Source of the DNA: an uncultured Faecalibacterium sp.
GTDB taxonomy: Bacteria > Bacillota > Clostridia > Oscillospirales > Ruminococcaceae
Reading direction: 5' to 3'
DNA length: 11,326 nucleotides
NCBI GenBank assembly: GCA_945982465.1
Contig: CAMFSB010000028.1
Span: 1 to 11,326, forward strand
Positions 1 to 6,288 of the stretch are shown one piece after another. The position numbers were made by a program, and so were the translations under genes. The notes under the pieces are model-generated. The model searched no databases and was not told where the DNA came from. It saw nothing but the letters and a program-made list of their open reading frames with translations. Positions within the stretch are counted from its first letter, which is position 1, and the number at the start of each line of letters is the position of its first letter.

Positions 1-288
1 GGCGCCGTCCCCGCGCCCCTCCGCGGGCTGGGCCCCATGGGGGGTGGGGGTGGGGAAGCTGGCCGACACATCCTCCACAAATGCGCCGATGGCCTGGCTG
101 CTGGTCAGGTCCACATCATACGGGTGGATGACGCCGGGGTGCTCTTTGCACAGCTCGGCAATGCGGGCCAGGTCGTGCGAGCCCTGGGCGATGATCTGGT
201 CGCCCGGCTCAAAATGCGCCAGCAGCCGCTGCATCAGCGCGCGCCCCACATCGCTGGACGCGCCGGTGATCAAATAGGTTTTTGCCAT
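1..288 (-). CDS. SDR family oxidoreductase, N-terminal part (runs off left edge)
   Basis: The first 96 codons of a short-chain dehydrogenase/reductase, expected to use NAD(P)(H) on a keto or hydroxyl group. What is seen: it opens MAKTYLITGASSDVGRALMQ, a Rossmann first strand with the SDR glycine motif TGASSDVG (residues 8-15; D replaces the commoner middle Gly), and DVDLTS (about 58-63) fits the conserved Asp of the second cofactor-binding region. The ATG at 288 follows AAGGAG at good spacing, and the gene begins 18 nt after the MaoC stop, so it is cotranscribed with it. After about residue 75 the chain becomes Pro/Gly-rich (SFPTPTPHGAQPAEGRGDGA) where a typical SDR goes straight to the NNAG strand, so an inserted linker is possible. 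The catalytic Tyr-Lys lie beyond the window. From context it is probably a FabG-like 3-ketoacyl-ACP reductase, but the substrate is inference. Confidence 0.8.
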   Translation of the reverse strand, partial: MAKTYLITGASSDVGRALMQRLLAHFEPGDQIIAQGSHDLARIAELCKEHPGVIHPYDVDLTSSQAIGAFVEDVSASFPTPTPHGAQPAEGRGDGA

Positions 289-306
289 AGGGAATGCTCC
301 TTTTTG

Positions 307-723
307 TTACTTTGCCACCCCGGCCTTGTACAGGCCGCGGGTCACCTTTTGGCCGTTCTGGTTGGTGATGGAATACTTCACGGTGATCTCGCCGAAGGTG
401 TCGTTCACCTCGGCCACCTTGCCGGTCACGGTCAGCGTGTCGCCGATGAACACCGGCTTTGCAAACCGGGCGTCCACCTCGTGCAGCAGGCAGTGCTCGC
501 CGGGCAGGTACACCCCCGCCAGTGTGGACACCAGCGACGCGCCCAGCATGCCGTACACCACCCGGCCGGGGTAGCCGCGCTGGGCGGCATAGGCTTCGTC
601 CATGTGGATGGGGGAAGCATCGCCCGTAATGGCGTAAAAATGCTCCATCATTTCGGTCGTGACCGTCACGGTAAAGCTTTCGGTAGTGCCCGGGGCCAGC
701 TGGGCCAGAGTATAGCTGTTCAT
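307..723 (-). CDS. MaoC-like hot-dog dehydratase / (R)-specific enoyl-thioester hydratase
   Basis: A 138-residue single hot-dog domain, the usual length for stand-alone PhaJ/MaoC proteins, which interconvert (R)-3-hydroxyacyl and trans-2-enoyl thioesters. The hydratase-2 motif is clear: AITGDASPIHMDEAYA, with the catalytic pair Asp35 and His40 at the family's D-x4-H spacing. It is followed by GYPGRVVYGMLGASLVSTL, the central helix and strand. The start is the ATG at 723 because AAGGAG (732-737 on the plus strand) precedes it by 8 nt; a TTG two codons upstream is ignored. It lies between the ACP gene and the SDR gene, so an ACP-bound substrate is likely. A terminator-like hairpin just upstream should lower its expression relative to the ACP. 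The family call is firm; the substrate is not known. Confidence 0.9.
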   Translation of the reverse strand: MNSYTLAQLAPGTTESFTVTVTTEMMEHFYAITGDASPIHMDEAYAAQRGYPGRVVYGMLGASLVSTLAGVYLPGEHCLLHEVDARFAKPVFIGDTLTVTGKVAEVNDTFGEITVKYSITNQNGQKVTRGLYKAGVAK

Positions 724-740
724 ACACAACGCTCCTTAAC

Positions 741-777
741 AAAAAGCACACTGCCCCGCGCGTGCGCGGCAGTGTGC
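741..777 (-). terminator. Terminator-like hairpin between the ACP and MaoC genes
   Basis: Read on the minus strand, a perfect 10-bp stem (GCACACTGCC at 777-768 with GGCAGTGTGC at 755-746) encloses a further 3-bp GC stem and is followed at once by TTTTT (745-741). It starts 14 nt after the ACP stop codon and ends a few nt before the MaoC SD. This has all the parts of an intrinsic terminator, but it is inside an apparent operon, so partial read-through (attenuation) is the likely role. No T run lies on the plus-strand side. Confidence 0.75.
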
Positions 778-791
778 GTGATGCCCCAATC

Positions 792-1034
792 TCAGCCGGC
801 CATGCGCTCGATCAGGTCCAGCAGGTCGCCCACGTTTTTCAAACCGCGGACGTCCTCCAGTTTGAACTTGATGGAAAACTTCTTTTCCATGGCGGTCAGC
901 AGGTTGATCTGCTCCAGGCTGTCCCAGTCCTCAATATCGTCGGCGCAGGTCTCGCGTGTGATCTCCAGTTCCTCATCGTCGAAGTTGTCGCGGAAGATCT
1001 GCTGCACGGCGTCAAAAATCGTCTGCTTGTCCAT
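792..1034 (-). CDS. Stand-alone acyl carrier protein
   Basis: An 80-residue acidic protein matching discrete acyl carrier proteins. The phosphopantetheine attachment site is DWDSLEQINLL, with Ser39 as the predicted modified residue; the usual Asp after DSL is Glu here. Helix I (MDKQTIFDAVQQIF) and the C-terminal DVRGLKNVGDLLDLIERM segment also fit. The ATG at 1034 is chosen because AAAGGAGA lies about 8 nt upstream; the frame stays open further upstream but has no better start. It sits 52 nt downstream of the FkbH-like gene. That neighbour and the lack of any visible fab genes suggest a dedicated ACP, charged with a special acyl unit, rather than the housekeeping fatty-acid ACP. A PPTase from elsewhere in the genome would have to activate it. 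Confidence 0.92.
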   Translation of the reverse strand: MDKQTIFDAVQQIFRDNFDDEELEITRETCADDIEDWDSLEQINLLTAMEKKFSIKFKLEDVRGLKNVGDLLDLIERMAG

Positions 1035-1086
1035 TCTGATACTCTCCTTTGCATCGATGGCCGGTGCGCGGCCGGGTAAAACGGTG

Positions 1087-2871
1087 TCAGACCCGCCGCA
1101 CATCCATTACGCTGCACTGCGGCGTATAGCCGGCCGAAAGGTCGAACACATAGTCCTTGTTGCCAGCCGCATCGGCGCTGACTTGCTCAAAGCCGATTGT
1201 AGCATAAAAGTCCTTTACGAGCAAGTTTTTCGCGGTGGGATAATAGTGCCCGCGGATGGTTTTTACCCCCTTGGCGGCGGCGTCGGCGCACAGGCAGTCG
1301 AACATGGCCTTTTCCATGTCGCGCTTGAGCACGCGACAGCTCATCACCCACAGGTCGATGTCCATCGCGTCGCCCTGCACATGGCCGATCACAATGGACA
1401 CAATGCCGTTGTCGCCGAACTTGTCGGTCAGGCGGCCGTACAGCGTCACATATTGTTCGTCGCCGATCAGCGCCTCCACCTCGGCGGCGGTGTAGCGGCG
1501 GGTGGTCAGGTTGAACTGGTTGGATTTGTTGATCAGCTGGGTGATGCGCTCGGCGTGGGGGGCGTCGAACGTGCCGAACTCGCCGGTCATGGCCAGGCTT
1601 TTCAGGTAATCGGCGTAATCGCCGAACGAGGCCTGCAGCTCGGCGCGGGCGGCGTTCTGCTTGTACATGTCCACCCGCTTGCGGTCGTCGGCCGAAAGGT
1701 TCGTCACCTCAAAGTAGCCGCTGCGGTCGATGGCCTTGATGTAGTCCTCCGGGGCCGAAAGCTCGGGCACGGCCACCCCCGGCAGCTGCTGGCGGATGAT
1801 CTCCCGTTCGGCGGGGTTGTCATCAATGAACACAAAGCTGTCGGTAAAAATATTGATCTCCCTGGCCATGGCCGCCAGGTTCTGGCTTTTCGGCTCCCAG
1901 TTGGCCTTGAAGCAGATGAAATCGTCCTTTTTCAGCACGCTGTCGGCCCGGGCAAAACCGGCCTCGGCGTTGGCCTGCTCGTTTTTGCTGTCCACGTTCA
2001 GCAGCACGCCCACGGCGCTCAGCTCCTTGAGATACTGCTGGAACTCCATATACGCCATGCCGGCCGGGGTCTCCAGCCCGAAGGTGATGCCCTCCGGCCC
2101 GTCGTCGCCGATCACGCCGCCCCACAGCGTGTTGTCCAGGTCCAGCGCCAGCGCCTTTTTGTTCTTGCCCAGCAGGCTCTTGATGATGTTGGCTACGCTC
2201 TGCGCCAGATAGGGCAGCTTGTCGATGGCGCAGGGATATTTGTAAGCGTACCAGGCCGTCTGGTCGCTGAACGCGTCCATGCCGTGCTGCGCTTGCAGGT
2301 AGCACAGGTCGTTCAGGTAGACGTTGGGGGTGGTATCGGCAAATTCCGCCAGCAACTCGTTCAGCCGGCGCACAAACCGCACCCGGCCCGCGGCGGCGCT
2401 GCCCTCGCGGTTGCCCATCACCCGGTAGGGGGGCAGCTCAAAGTTATTCAGGATCACCGGGCAGCCCAGCGCCAGCCCCGCCTTTGCGGCGGCGATGAAC
2501 CGGCCCGCCTCGGCCTTGGCCAGGTTTGCGGCGGTTTCGGCGTCGTCACCGGGGGCGGGCCAGGCCTTGATGTTGCGCATGCTGGTATGCAGGTAGATCA
2601 GATCCGGCGCAAAGGCGGCCAGGGTGCCGTCGTCAAACACCAGTTCCTCGTAAAACAGGGCATACTCGCCCTCGTGGATCTCGGGGCGGATGCCGTTGGC
2701 CAGCAGGTAGATCTCCAACAGATCCTTGAATACGCCCACCGTCACGCCGCTGAGCACGGCGACCTTTTTGGGCAAAAGCCCCTCGCGGGCCGAAAGCTCG
2801 CGCTTGATGGCCCGCTTTTTCTGCAGGATCATCGAAGCGTCGAACGGGTAATCGAGCACATTGACAGACAT
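1087..2871 (-). CDS. FkbH-like HAD-IIIC family protein (acyl/glyceryl-ACP loading)
   Basis: A 594-residue protein of the FkbH type. Characterised FkbH-like enzymes take D-1,3-bisphosphoglycerate, dephosphorylate it and transfer the glyceryl group to an ACP. Domains: an N-terminal SGNH-like region (about 35-230), a HAD phosphatase core with motif I LALDLDNTLWGGVIGDDG (Asp244 and Asp246), motif II NVDSKNE (Ser295) and motif IV FIDDNPAERE (Asp350, Asp351), then a C-terminal GNAT-like region (about 440-580) with QFNLTTRR and SCRVLKR (Cys512), both typical of the family. Start: the ATG at 2871 follows GGGAGG at 8-9 nt; upstream in-frame sequence crosses the promoter and is not coding. It is the first gene of the minus-strand operon and is followed by the ACP, its likely partner. 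The family is sure; glyceryl rather than another acyl unit is inference. Confidence 0.9.
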   Translation of the reverse strand: MSVNVLDYPFDASMILQKKRAIKRELSAREGLLPKKVAVLSGVTVGVFKDLLEIYLLANGIRPEIHEGEYALFYEELVFDDGTLAAFAPDLIYLHTSMRNIKAWPAPGDDAETAANLAKAEAGRFIAAAKAGLALGCPVILNNFELPPYRVMGNREGSAAAGRVRFVRRLNELLAEFADTTPNVYLNDLCYLQAQHGMDAFSDQTAWYAYKYPCAIDKLPYLAQSVANIIKSLLGKNKKALALDLDNTLWGGVIGDDGPEGITFGLETPAGMAYMEFQQYLKELSAVGVLLNVDSKNEQANAEAGFARADSVLKKDDFICFKANWEPKSQNLAAMAREINIFTDSFVFIDDNPAEREIIRQQLPGVAVPELSAPEDYIKAIDRSGYFEVTNLSADDRKRVDMYKQNAARAELQASFGDYADYLKSLAMTGEFGTFDAPHAERITQLINKSNQFNLTTRRYTAAEVEALIGDEQYVTLYGRLTDKFGDNGIVSIVIGHVQGDAMDIDLWVMSCRVLKRDMEKAMFDCLCADAAAKGVKTIRGHYYPTAKNLLVKDFYATIGFEQVSADAAGNKDYVFDLSAGYTPQCSVMDVRRV

Positions 2872-2962
2872 GGGTGGTCCCTCCCACAAGTTGTTTTTTG
2901 AGCGGGCGCCGGCGGAAGCGGCGGCCCGGACTGCCGTGCACAAACGCACATTTTCTAGTGTA

Positions 2963-2991
2963 TTTATACCATATTCCCGGCCGGTGTGCAA
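2963..2991 (-). promoter_or_regulatory. Sigma-A type promoter of the FkbH-ACP operon
   Basis: On the minus strand TTGCAC (2991-2986) and TATAAA (2968-2963) are separated by exactly 17 nt. Transcription would start near 2955, giving a leader of about 85 nt before the ATG at 2871. The AT-rich patch stands out against very GC-rich surroundings. It makes the acyl module independent of the upstream BofC-like gene on the same strand. Confidence 0.78.
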
Positions 2992-3021
2992 TAAATGGTC
3001 GCCCTTGCGCGTATACGTTTC

Positions 3022-3055
3022 AAAAGGGGGACGGGCCGCTGCGGCGCGGCAGGCC
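3022..3055 (-). terminator. Weak possible terminator after the BofC-like gene
   Basis: Shortly after the stop at 3062, the minus strand can fold GGCC-TGC against GCA-gc-GGCC (3055 to 3034, with a 2-nt bulge), followed by a C run and TTTT (3025-3022). The stem is short and the T run is displaced from it by about 8 nt. A boundary is expected here because the fkbH promoter lies just downstream, but the structure alone is poor evidence. Confidence 0.3.
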
Positions 3056-3061
3056 GGGCGC

Positions 3062-3400
3062 TCAGGCGCCCAGGTCCTCCAAAAGCCGTTCCAGCTGGGT
3101 CTCGTCGGCCACGCGGATGCCCTGCCGCAGGCGCAGCACATCCGGTTCGGGCAGCAGATTGACATAGATATCCTCCAGCACGGCGGCGGGGCTGCCGGCT
3201 TCGCCGTGTTCGCCCAGCACATAAACGGCCACGTGGCCGCCCTCGTCCCGCACCAGGTACCCCGCCTGTACGGCGGCGGAACGCTCCGGGCTGCGGGGGA
3301 AGGCGGCGGGCGCGGCCATGCGCAGCACGCTCAGCGCAATGGCGGCCAGGCACAGCAGGGCAAACAGGGCAAACCAGAGCCGTGCGGCGGTTTGCTTCAT
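3062..3400 (-). CDS. Small membrane-anchored protein with BofC C-terminal-like domain
   Basis: 112 residues. A hydrophobic segment at about 8-30 (LWFALFALLCLAAIALSVL) predicts an N-terminal membrane anchor or signal peptide, with the rest outside the membrane. The remainder, GYLVRDEGGHVAVYV then DIYVNLLPEPDVLRLRQGI and ending LERLLEDLGA, resembles the C-terminal domain of BofC, the forespore protein that restrains SpoIVB signalling in Bacillus: strand pair, LPexDxxxLxxGI, then a terminal LLED. Many Clostridia carry such short BofC-C-only proteins and their function is not established. Start: the ATG at 3400 has GGAGGTG 7 nt upstream. It is divergent from the PBP gene. The domain assignment is by motif memory; a sporulation role is not implied by the sequence. 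Confidence 0.65.
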   Translation of the reverse strand: MKQTAARLWFALFALLCLAAIALSVLRMAAPAAFPRSPERSAAVQAGYLVRDEGGHVAVYVLGEHGEAGSPAAVLEDIYVNLLPEPDVLRLRQGIRVADETQLERLLEDLGA

Positions 3401-3547
3401 TCCAAACACCTCCAGTTTTGCGGGGCGGACCCTGACGCCAGTTTCGGCCGGCGGCGCCGCGGCCAAACAAAAATGTGAAATTTCCGCCAAAAGAATGGCC
3501 CGGGCGAAGATTTTATTCCCTCTCGCTGTACTTTCCGGCGGCGGATA

Positions 3548-3556
3548 TGCTATAAT
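3548..3556 (+). promoter_or_regulatory. Extended -10 promoter of the PBP gene
   Basis: TG-C-TATAAT is a perfect extended -10 element. The -35 region (about 3526-3533, CTGTACTT) is poor, as is common for extended -10 promoters. Transcription should start near 3562-3564, which is exactly where the large leader stem begins. Confidence 0.7.
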
Positions 3557-3563
3557 AATTCCG

Positions 3564-3628
3564 TGACTGCGCCCGGGCGGCAGAGTGGCCGGCGCGGCGC
3601 GCGCGGGGCGTCTGCCCTGCCGCAGTCA
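3564..3628 (+). promoter_or_regulatory. 5'-terminal long-range stem in the PBP mRNA leader
   Basis: TGACTGCG (3564-3571) is perfectly complementary to CGCAGTCA (3621-3628), and inside it GGCAGA (3579-3584) pairs with TCTGCC (3611-3616), closing a very GC-rich core. The stem begins at the predicted transcript 5' end, a placement known to protect mRNAs from 5'-dependent decay. It matches no riboswitch class that I recognise. It is about 140 nt upstream of the probable start codon and has no T run after it, so it is not a terminator. Confidence 0.55.
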
Positions 3629-3726
3629 TCGAACGTTTTGGACAGGGGCCGGGCGCGCGCTACCTTATTGTACTGCGCCGCGGCCTAAAGCGTGCTTTGC
3701 CGTGCCCCGCAGACGGATACGATACG

Positions 3727-3745
3727 GGCCGCCCTCCCGGCGGCC
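3727..3745 (+). promoter_or_regulatory. GC hairpin just upstream of the PBP Shine-Dalgarno
   Basis: GGCCGCC (3727-3733) pairs perfectly with GGCGGCC (3739-3745) around a CTCCC loop. CCTCC at 3733-3737 is complementary to GGAGG at 3755-3759, the core of the PBP ribosome binding site, so the loop could occupy the SD in an alternative fold or pseudoknot. The hairpin itself is clear in the sequence; the regulatory role is inference. Confidence 0.5.
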
Positions 3746-3752
3746 GGAAGTG

Positions 3753-3770
3753 AAGGAGGCGATCCTTATC
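3753..3770 (+). promoter_or_regulatory. Strong RBS facing an ATC codon (PBP start)
   Basis: AAGGAGG (3753-3759) is followed after 8 nt by ATC at 3768, in frame with the PBP, continuing Ala-Thr-Asn-Glu-Pro. No ATG, GTG or TTG occurs in frame at usable distance after this SD. The nearest in-frame canonical start upstream is GTG at 3750, which overlaps the SD and lacks its own. The ATG at 3779 is out of frame. Either ATC is a rare start codon here or a normal ATG has been lost or misread. Confidence 0.6.
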
Positions 3771-6164
3771 GCTACCAATGAACCGCGCAGGATCCACCGC
3801 AGCGAAGGCGCGCAGCACACCAGGGCTGCCGCATCGTCCGGTTCCGCGCAGCGCAGCACCGCGCAGGCCAAGGCGTCCGCGCCGGCGCGCACCCCCCAAA
3901 AAAAGCAGAAAAAGACCCGTGGCTCCGGCAAAAAGCACCCTGTGCTCTCGTTTATCGTGCGGTTTATCGCCGTGTGCGCCTGCCTGGGCATCATGGCCTG
4001 CTCAGCGGCGGCCGTGGCCGTGGTATATTATGTGGTCGAGGCGACCGCCAACGACGATCTGAACCTGGACCGGCTGAGCCAGAGCCAGAGCAGCACCATC
4101 GTGGCGTATGATTCCGCCACCGGCCAGTGGATCGAGACCGCAACGCTCAAATCCACCGACAGCCACCGGCTGCAGGCGTCGCTGTCTGAGGTCCCGGAAA
4201 ATCTGCAGTGGGCCTTTATCTGCACCGAGGACAAGGATTTTTACAACGAGCCGGGCGTGAACATCAAGCGCACCATTGCGGCTACCATCAACGAATATAT
4301 CTTCCCCATCCTGCCCTCCAAGCAGGGCGCGTCCACCATTGAGCAGCAGCTGGTGAAAAACCTCACCCAGGAAAAGGCCGACAGCGGCGTTGCCGGCGCG
4401 CTGCGCAAGGTGCGCGAGATCTTCCGCGCCTGGGGTATTTACAAGAACTTCTCCAAGCAGACCATTCTGGAATGCTATCTGAACACCATCAGCTTTACCG
4501 GCACCATCCAGGGCGTAAAGACCGCGGCGGTGGAGTATTTTGGCAAGGACGTAAGCGAGCTGACGCTGTCGGAGTGCGCGGTCATCGCGTCCATCACCAA
4601 GGCGCCCCGCAGCTACGACCCGTACAACAACCCCGAAAACCTGCTGGAACGGCGCAACCTGGTGCTGTACAATATGTATACGCAGGGAAGGATCACCGAG
4701 GCTGAATACCGTCAGGCCAAGGCGGAGCCGCTGGTGCTGGCGGAAGAAACCGCGACCACGGGCGCCACGACCCAGAATGTGCGCTCGTATTTTGACGACG
4801 CGCTGTACGAGCAGCTGATCACGGACTTTATGGCTGTTTACAACTGGACCCGCGAGCAGGCGTCCAACTATATCTTTACCGGCGGTTTGACCATCCAGTC
4901 CACCATGGACCCGTCTATGCAGGCCAAGATGGAGCAGGTGATGCTGAACGCCGACGACAAGTATTTCCCCGCGGGCTGGGTCGAGGAAGAGACCACCCAG
5001 CTGCTGGACGCCGACATCCCGGTGTATAACGAGGACGGCACCCTGAAAACCAAGACCAACGAGGACGGCAGCGTTATCTATTACCGCAAGGTGCGCACCC
5101 AGGCGGCCATGGCCACGGTGGACTACGACGGCAACGTGCTGGCTTTGGTGGGCGGCCTGGGCCAAAAGGCCACGTCGGCTTCGCTGAACCGGGCGTACAG
5201 CGTGGCCCGGCAGACCGGATCGGTCATCAAGCCGCGGACGGTATACACCCAGGGCATCGAGTGCGGGCTGTACACATGGTCCACCATGATCCTGGACGGG
5301 CCGCTGTACACCGCCGAGGACGAAAAGGTCAAGGATTCCAAAACCGGCGCCTGGCGCGACTGGCCCAAAAACTACGGCGGCACCTATTCGTATGAGGAGG
5401 TCCCGCTGTATATGGGCCTGGCCCGCTCGCTGAACACCATCGCCGCCCAGATCGGCGACACGGTGGGCGTGGACGCCATGTACAGCTTTGCCCGGAATAC
5501 GCTGCAGCTGAACTACTTTACCGAGGATGACGCCAACCTGGCGGCTTTGTGCATGGGCAGCCAGGCGCACGGCGCCACCCCGCTGGAAATGGCGGCGGCA
5601 TTCCAGATCTTCAACAACGGCAAATACACCACCCCGCACTTGTACACCAGGGTGTACGACAGCGACGGCAACCTGGTGCTGGAAGCCGACACCACCAGCT
5701 ATCAGGCGCTGACCCCGCAGACGGCCACCATCATGAACCGCCTGCTGCACAACGTCACCGCGATCAGCGGCGGCACGGCAGCCCGTCTGGGTGGTCAGGT
5801 GGTCGGCCACGACACCATCGGCAAGACCGGTACGGCCAGCGACGAGCGCGATCTGTGGTTCGTGGGCGCTACGTCCTATTATGTTACTTCGGTGTGGTGG
5901 GGCTACGACAACCCCAAAGATATGCGCGCCACAGTGGGCAGAAACGCCGCCAAGACCTCTACCTGTGTGGACGCGTGGAAAGCATACAATGCGCTGATCC
6001 ACGAATCGCTGGAGCCGAAGGCCTGGCCCATGGCCGAAACCGGCGTGGTGATGCGCCCGTACTGCACGGCCAGCGGCCTGCTGGCGTCGGACGCCTGCGT
6101 CAGCACTGCGCAGGGCTATTACCGCGAGGACGCGCTGCCCGATGTGTGTGATTACGGCTATTAA
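3768..6164 (+). CDS. Class A penicillin-binding protein (bifunctional PBP1)
   Basis: 798 residues counted from ATC at 3768. It polymerises lipid II and cross-links peptidoglycan at the outer membrane face. A basic Lys/Arg/Ala-rich cytoplasmic tail (1-57) precedes one membrane segment (about 58-91). The GT51 glycosyltransferase domain (about 130-300) has EDKDFY with catalytic Glu154, GASTIEQQLVKN (187-198), RKVREI (213-218), KQTILECYLN (230-239) and the AAVEYFGK segment. The transpeptidase domain (about 370-740) has all three active-site motifs: SVIK (Ser485, Lys488), SLN (554-556) and KTGT (686-689). Oddities: in EDxxFxxHxG the usual His is Glu161, and the start codon is ATC with a perfect SD. 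The gene diverges from the BofC-like gene and ends at a strong terminator. Product is secure; the start is not (GTG 3750 and GTG 3585 are alternatives). Confidence 0.93.
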   Translation: MATNEPRRIHRSEGAQHTRAAASSGSAQRSTAQAKASAPARTPQKKQKKTRGSGKKHPVLSFIVRFIAVCACLGIMACSAAAVAVVYYVVEATANDDLNLDRLSQSQSSTIVAYDSATGQWIETATLKSTDSHRLQASLSEVPENLQWAFICTEDKDFYNEPGVNIKRTIAATINEYIFPILPSKQGASTIEQQLVKNLTQEKADSGVAGALRKVREIFRAWGIYKNFSKQTILECYLNTISFTGTIQGVKTAAVEYFGKDVSELTLSECAVIASITKAPRSYDPYNNPENLLERRNLVLYNMYTQGRITEAEYRQAKAEPLVLAEETATTGATTQNVRSYFDDALYEQLITDFMAVYNWTREQASNYIFTGGLTIQSTMDPSMQAKMEQVMLNADDKYFPAGWVEEETTQLLDADIPVYNEDGTLKTKTNEDGSVIYYRKVRTQAAMATVDYDGNVLALVGGLGQKATSASLNRAYSVARQTGSVIKPRTVYTQGIECGLYTWSTMILDGPLYTAEDEKVKDSKTGAWRDWPKNYGGTYSYEEVPLYMGLARSLNTIAAQIGDTVGVDAMYSFARNTLQLNYFTEDDANLAALCMGSQAHGATPLEMAAAFQIFNNGKYTTPHLYTRVYDSDGNLVLEADTTSYQALTPQTATIMNRLLHNVTAISGGTAARLGGQVVGHDTIGKTGTASDERDLWFVGATSYYVTSVWWGYDNPKDMRATVGRNAAKTSTCVDAWKAYNALIHESLEPKAWPMAETGVVMRPYCTASGLLASDACVSTAQGYYREDALPDVCDYGY

Positions 6165-6208
6165 CTTCCCGATTTGAAAAAGGAAATTTAGGACAATCGC
6201 CAAAAATT

Positions 6209-6250
6209 CATCCGGCCCCTTGCATTGCGGGGGGCCGGATGTTATTATTT
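6209..6250 (+). terminator. Rho-independent terminator of the PBP gene
   Basis: A perfect 11-bp stem, CATCCGGCCCC (6209-6219) with GGGGCCGGATG (6231-6241), with an 11-nt loop, followed by TTATTATTT. It lies 44 nt after the PBP stop codon. The same bases also carry a good promoter match (separate entry). Confidence 0.88.
6220..6248 (+). promoter_or_regulatory. Promoter of the ACT-hom-thrB group, nested in the PBP terminator
   Basis: TTGCAT (6220-6225, in the terminator loop) and TATTAT (6243-6248, in the terminator T tract) are spaced by exactly 17 nt; each differs from consensus at one or two positions. Transcription would start near 6255, leaving a leader of about 34 nt. No other promoter-like pair fits between the terminator and the ATG at 6289, so this is the best candidate for the threonine genes. 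Confidence 0.6.
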
Positions 6251-6288
6251 CCGTGTCGCAAACATGTGTGTTTGAGAGGTGGACAGAA

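Larger units (their letters stand above)
3401..3767. other. Divergent intergenic region between BofC-like and PBP genes
   Basis: 367 nt without a convincing gene. It holds the SD of the BofC-like gene, an AT-richer stretch, the PBP promoter (-10 at 3551-3556) and a roughly 200-nt PBP leader with two hairpins. For the minus direction the only -10-like hexamer is TAAAAT near 3510-3515, without a credible -35, so I do not call a promoter there. A GTG at 3585 opens a frame that runs into the PBP, but its first 61 residues are low-complexity Arg/Pro-rich and lie in the structured leader, so I treat it as untranslated. Confidence 0.6.

Noticed and set aside
37..2901. 954-codon open frame on the plus strand opposite the acyl module
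   Set aside because: It runs antisense to four genes with clear family motifs, has a His/Val/Gly-rich composition typical of a GC-rich shadow frame, and has no SD or recognisable domain.
3585..3767. N-terminal extension of the PBP from GTG 3585
   Set aside because: No SD; the segment overlaps strong leader structures; the residues do not resemble a PBP tail; and an excellent SD lies at 3753.
3778..4062. ATG at 3779, close after the PBP SD, opening a 94-codon frame
   Set aside because: It is out of frame with the PBP and encodes only Arg/Pro-rich low-complexity sequence. The PBP frame carries the membrane segment and GT51 motifs over the same bases.
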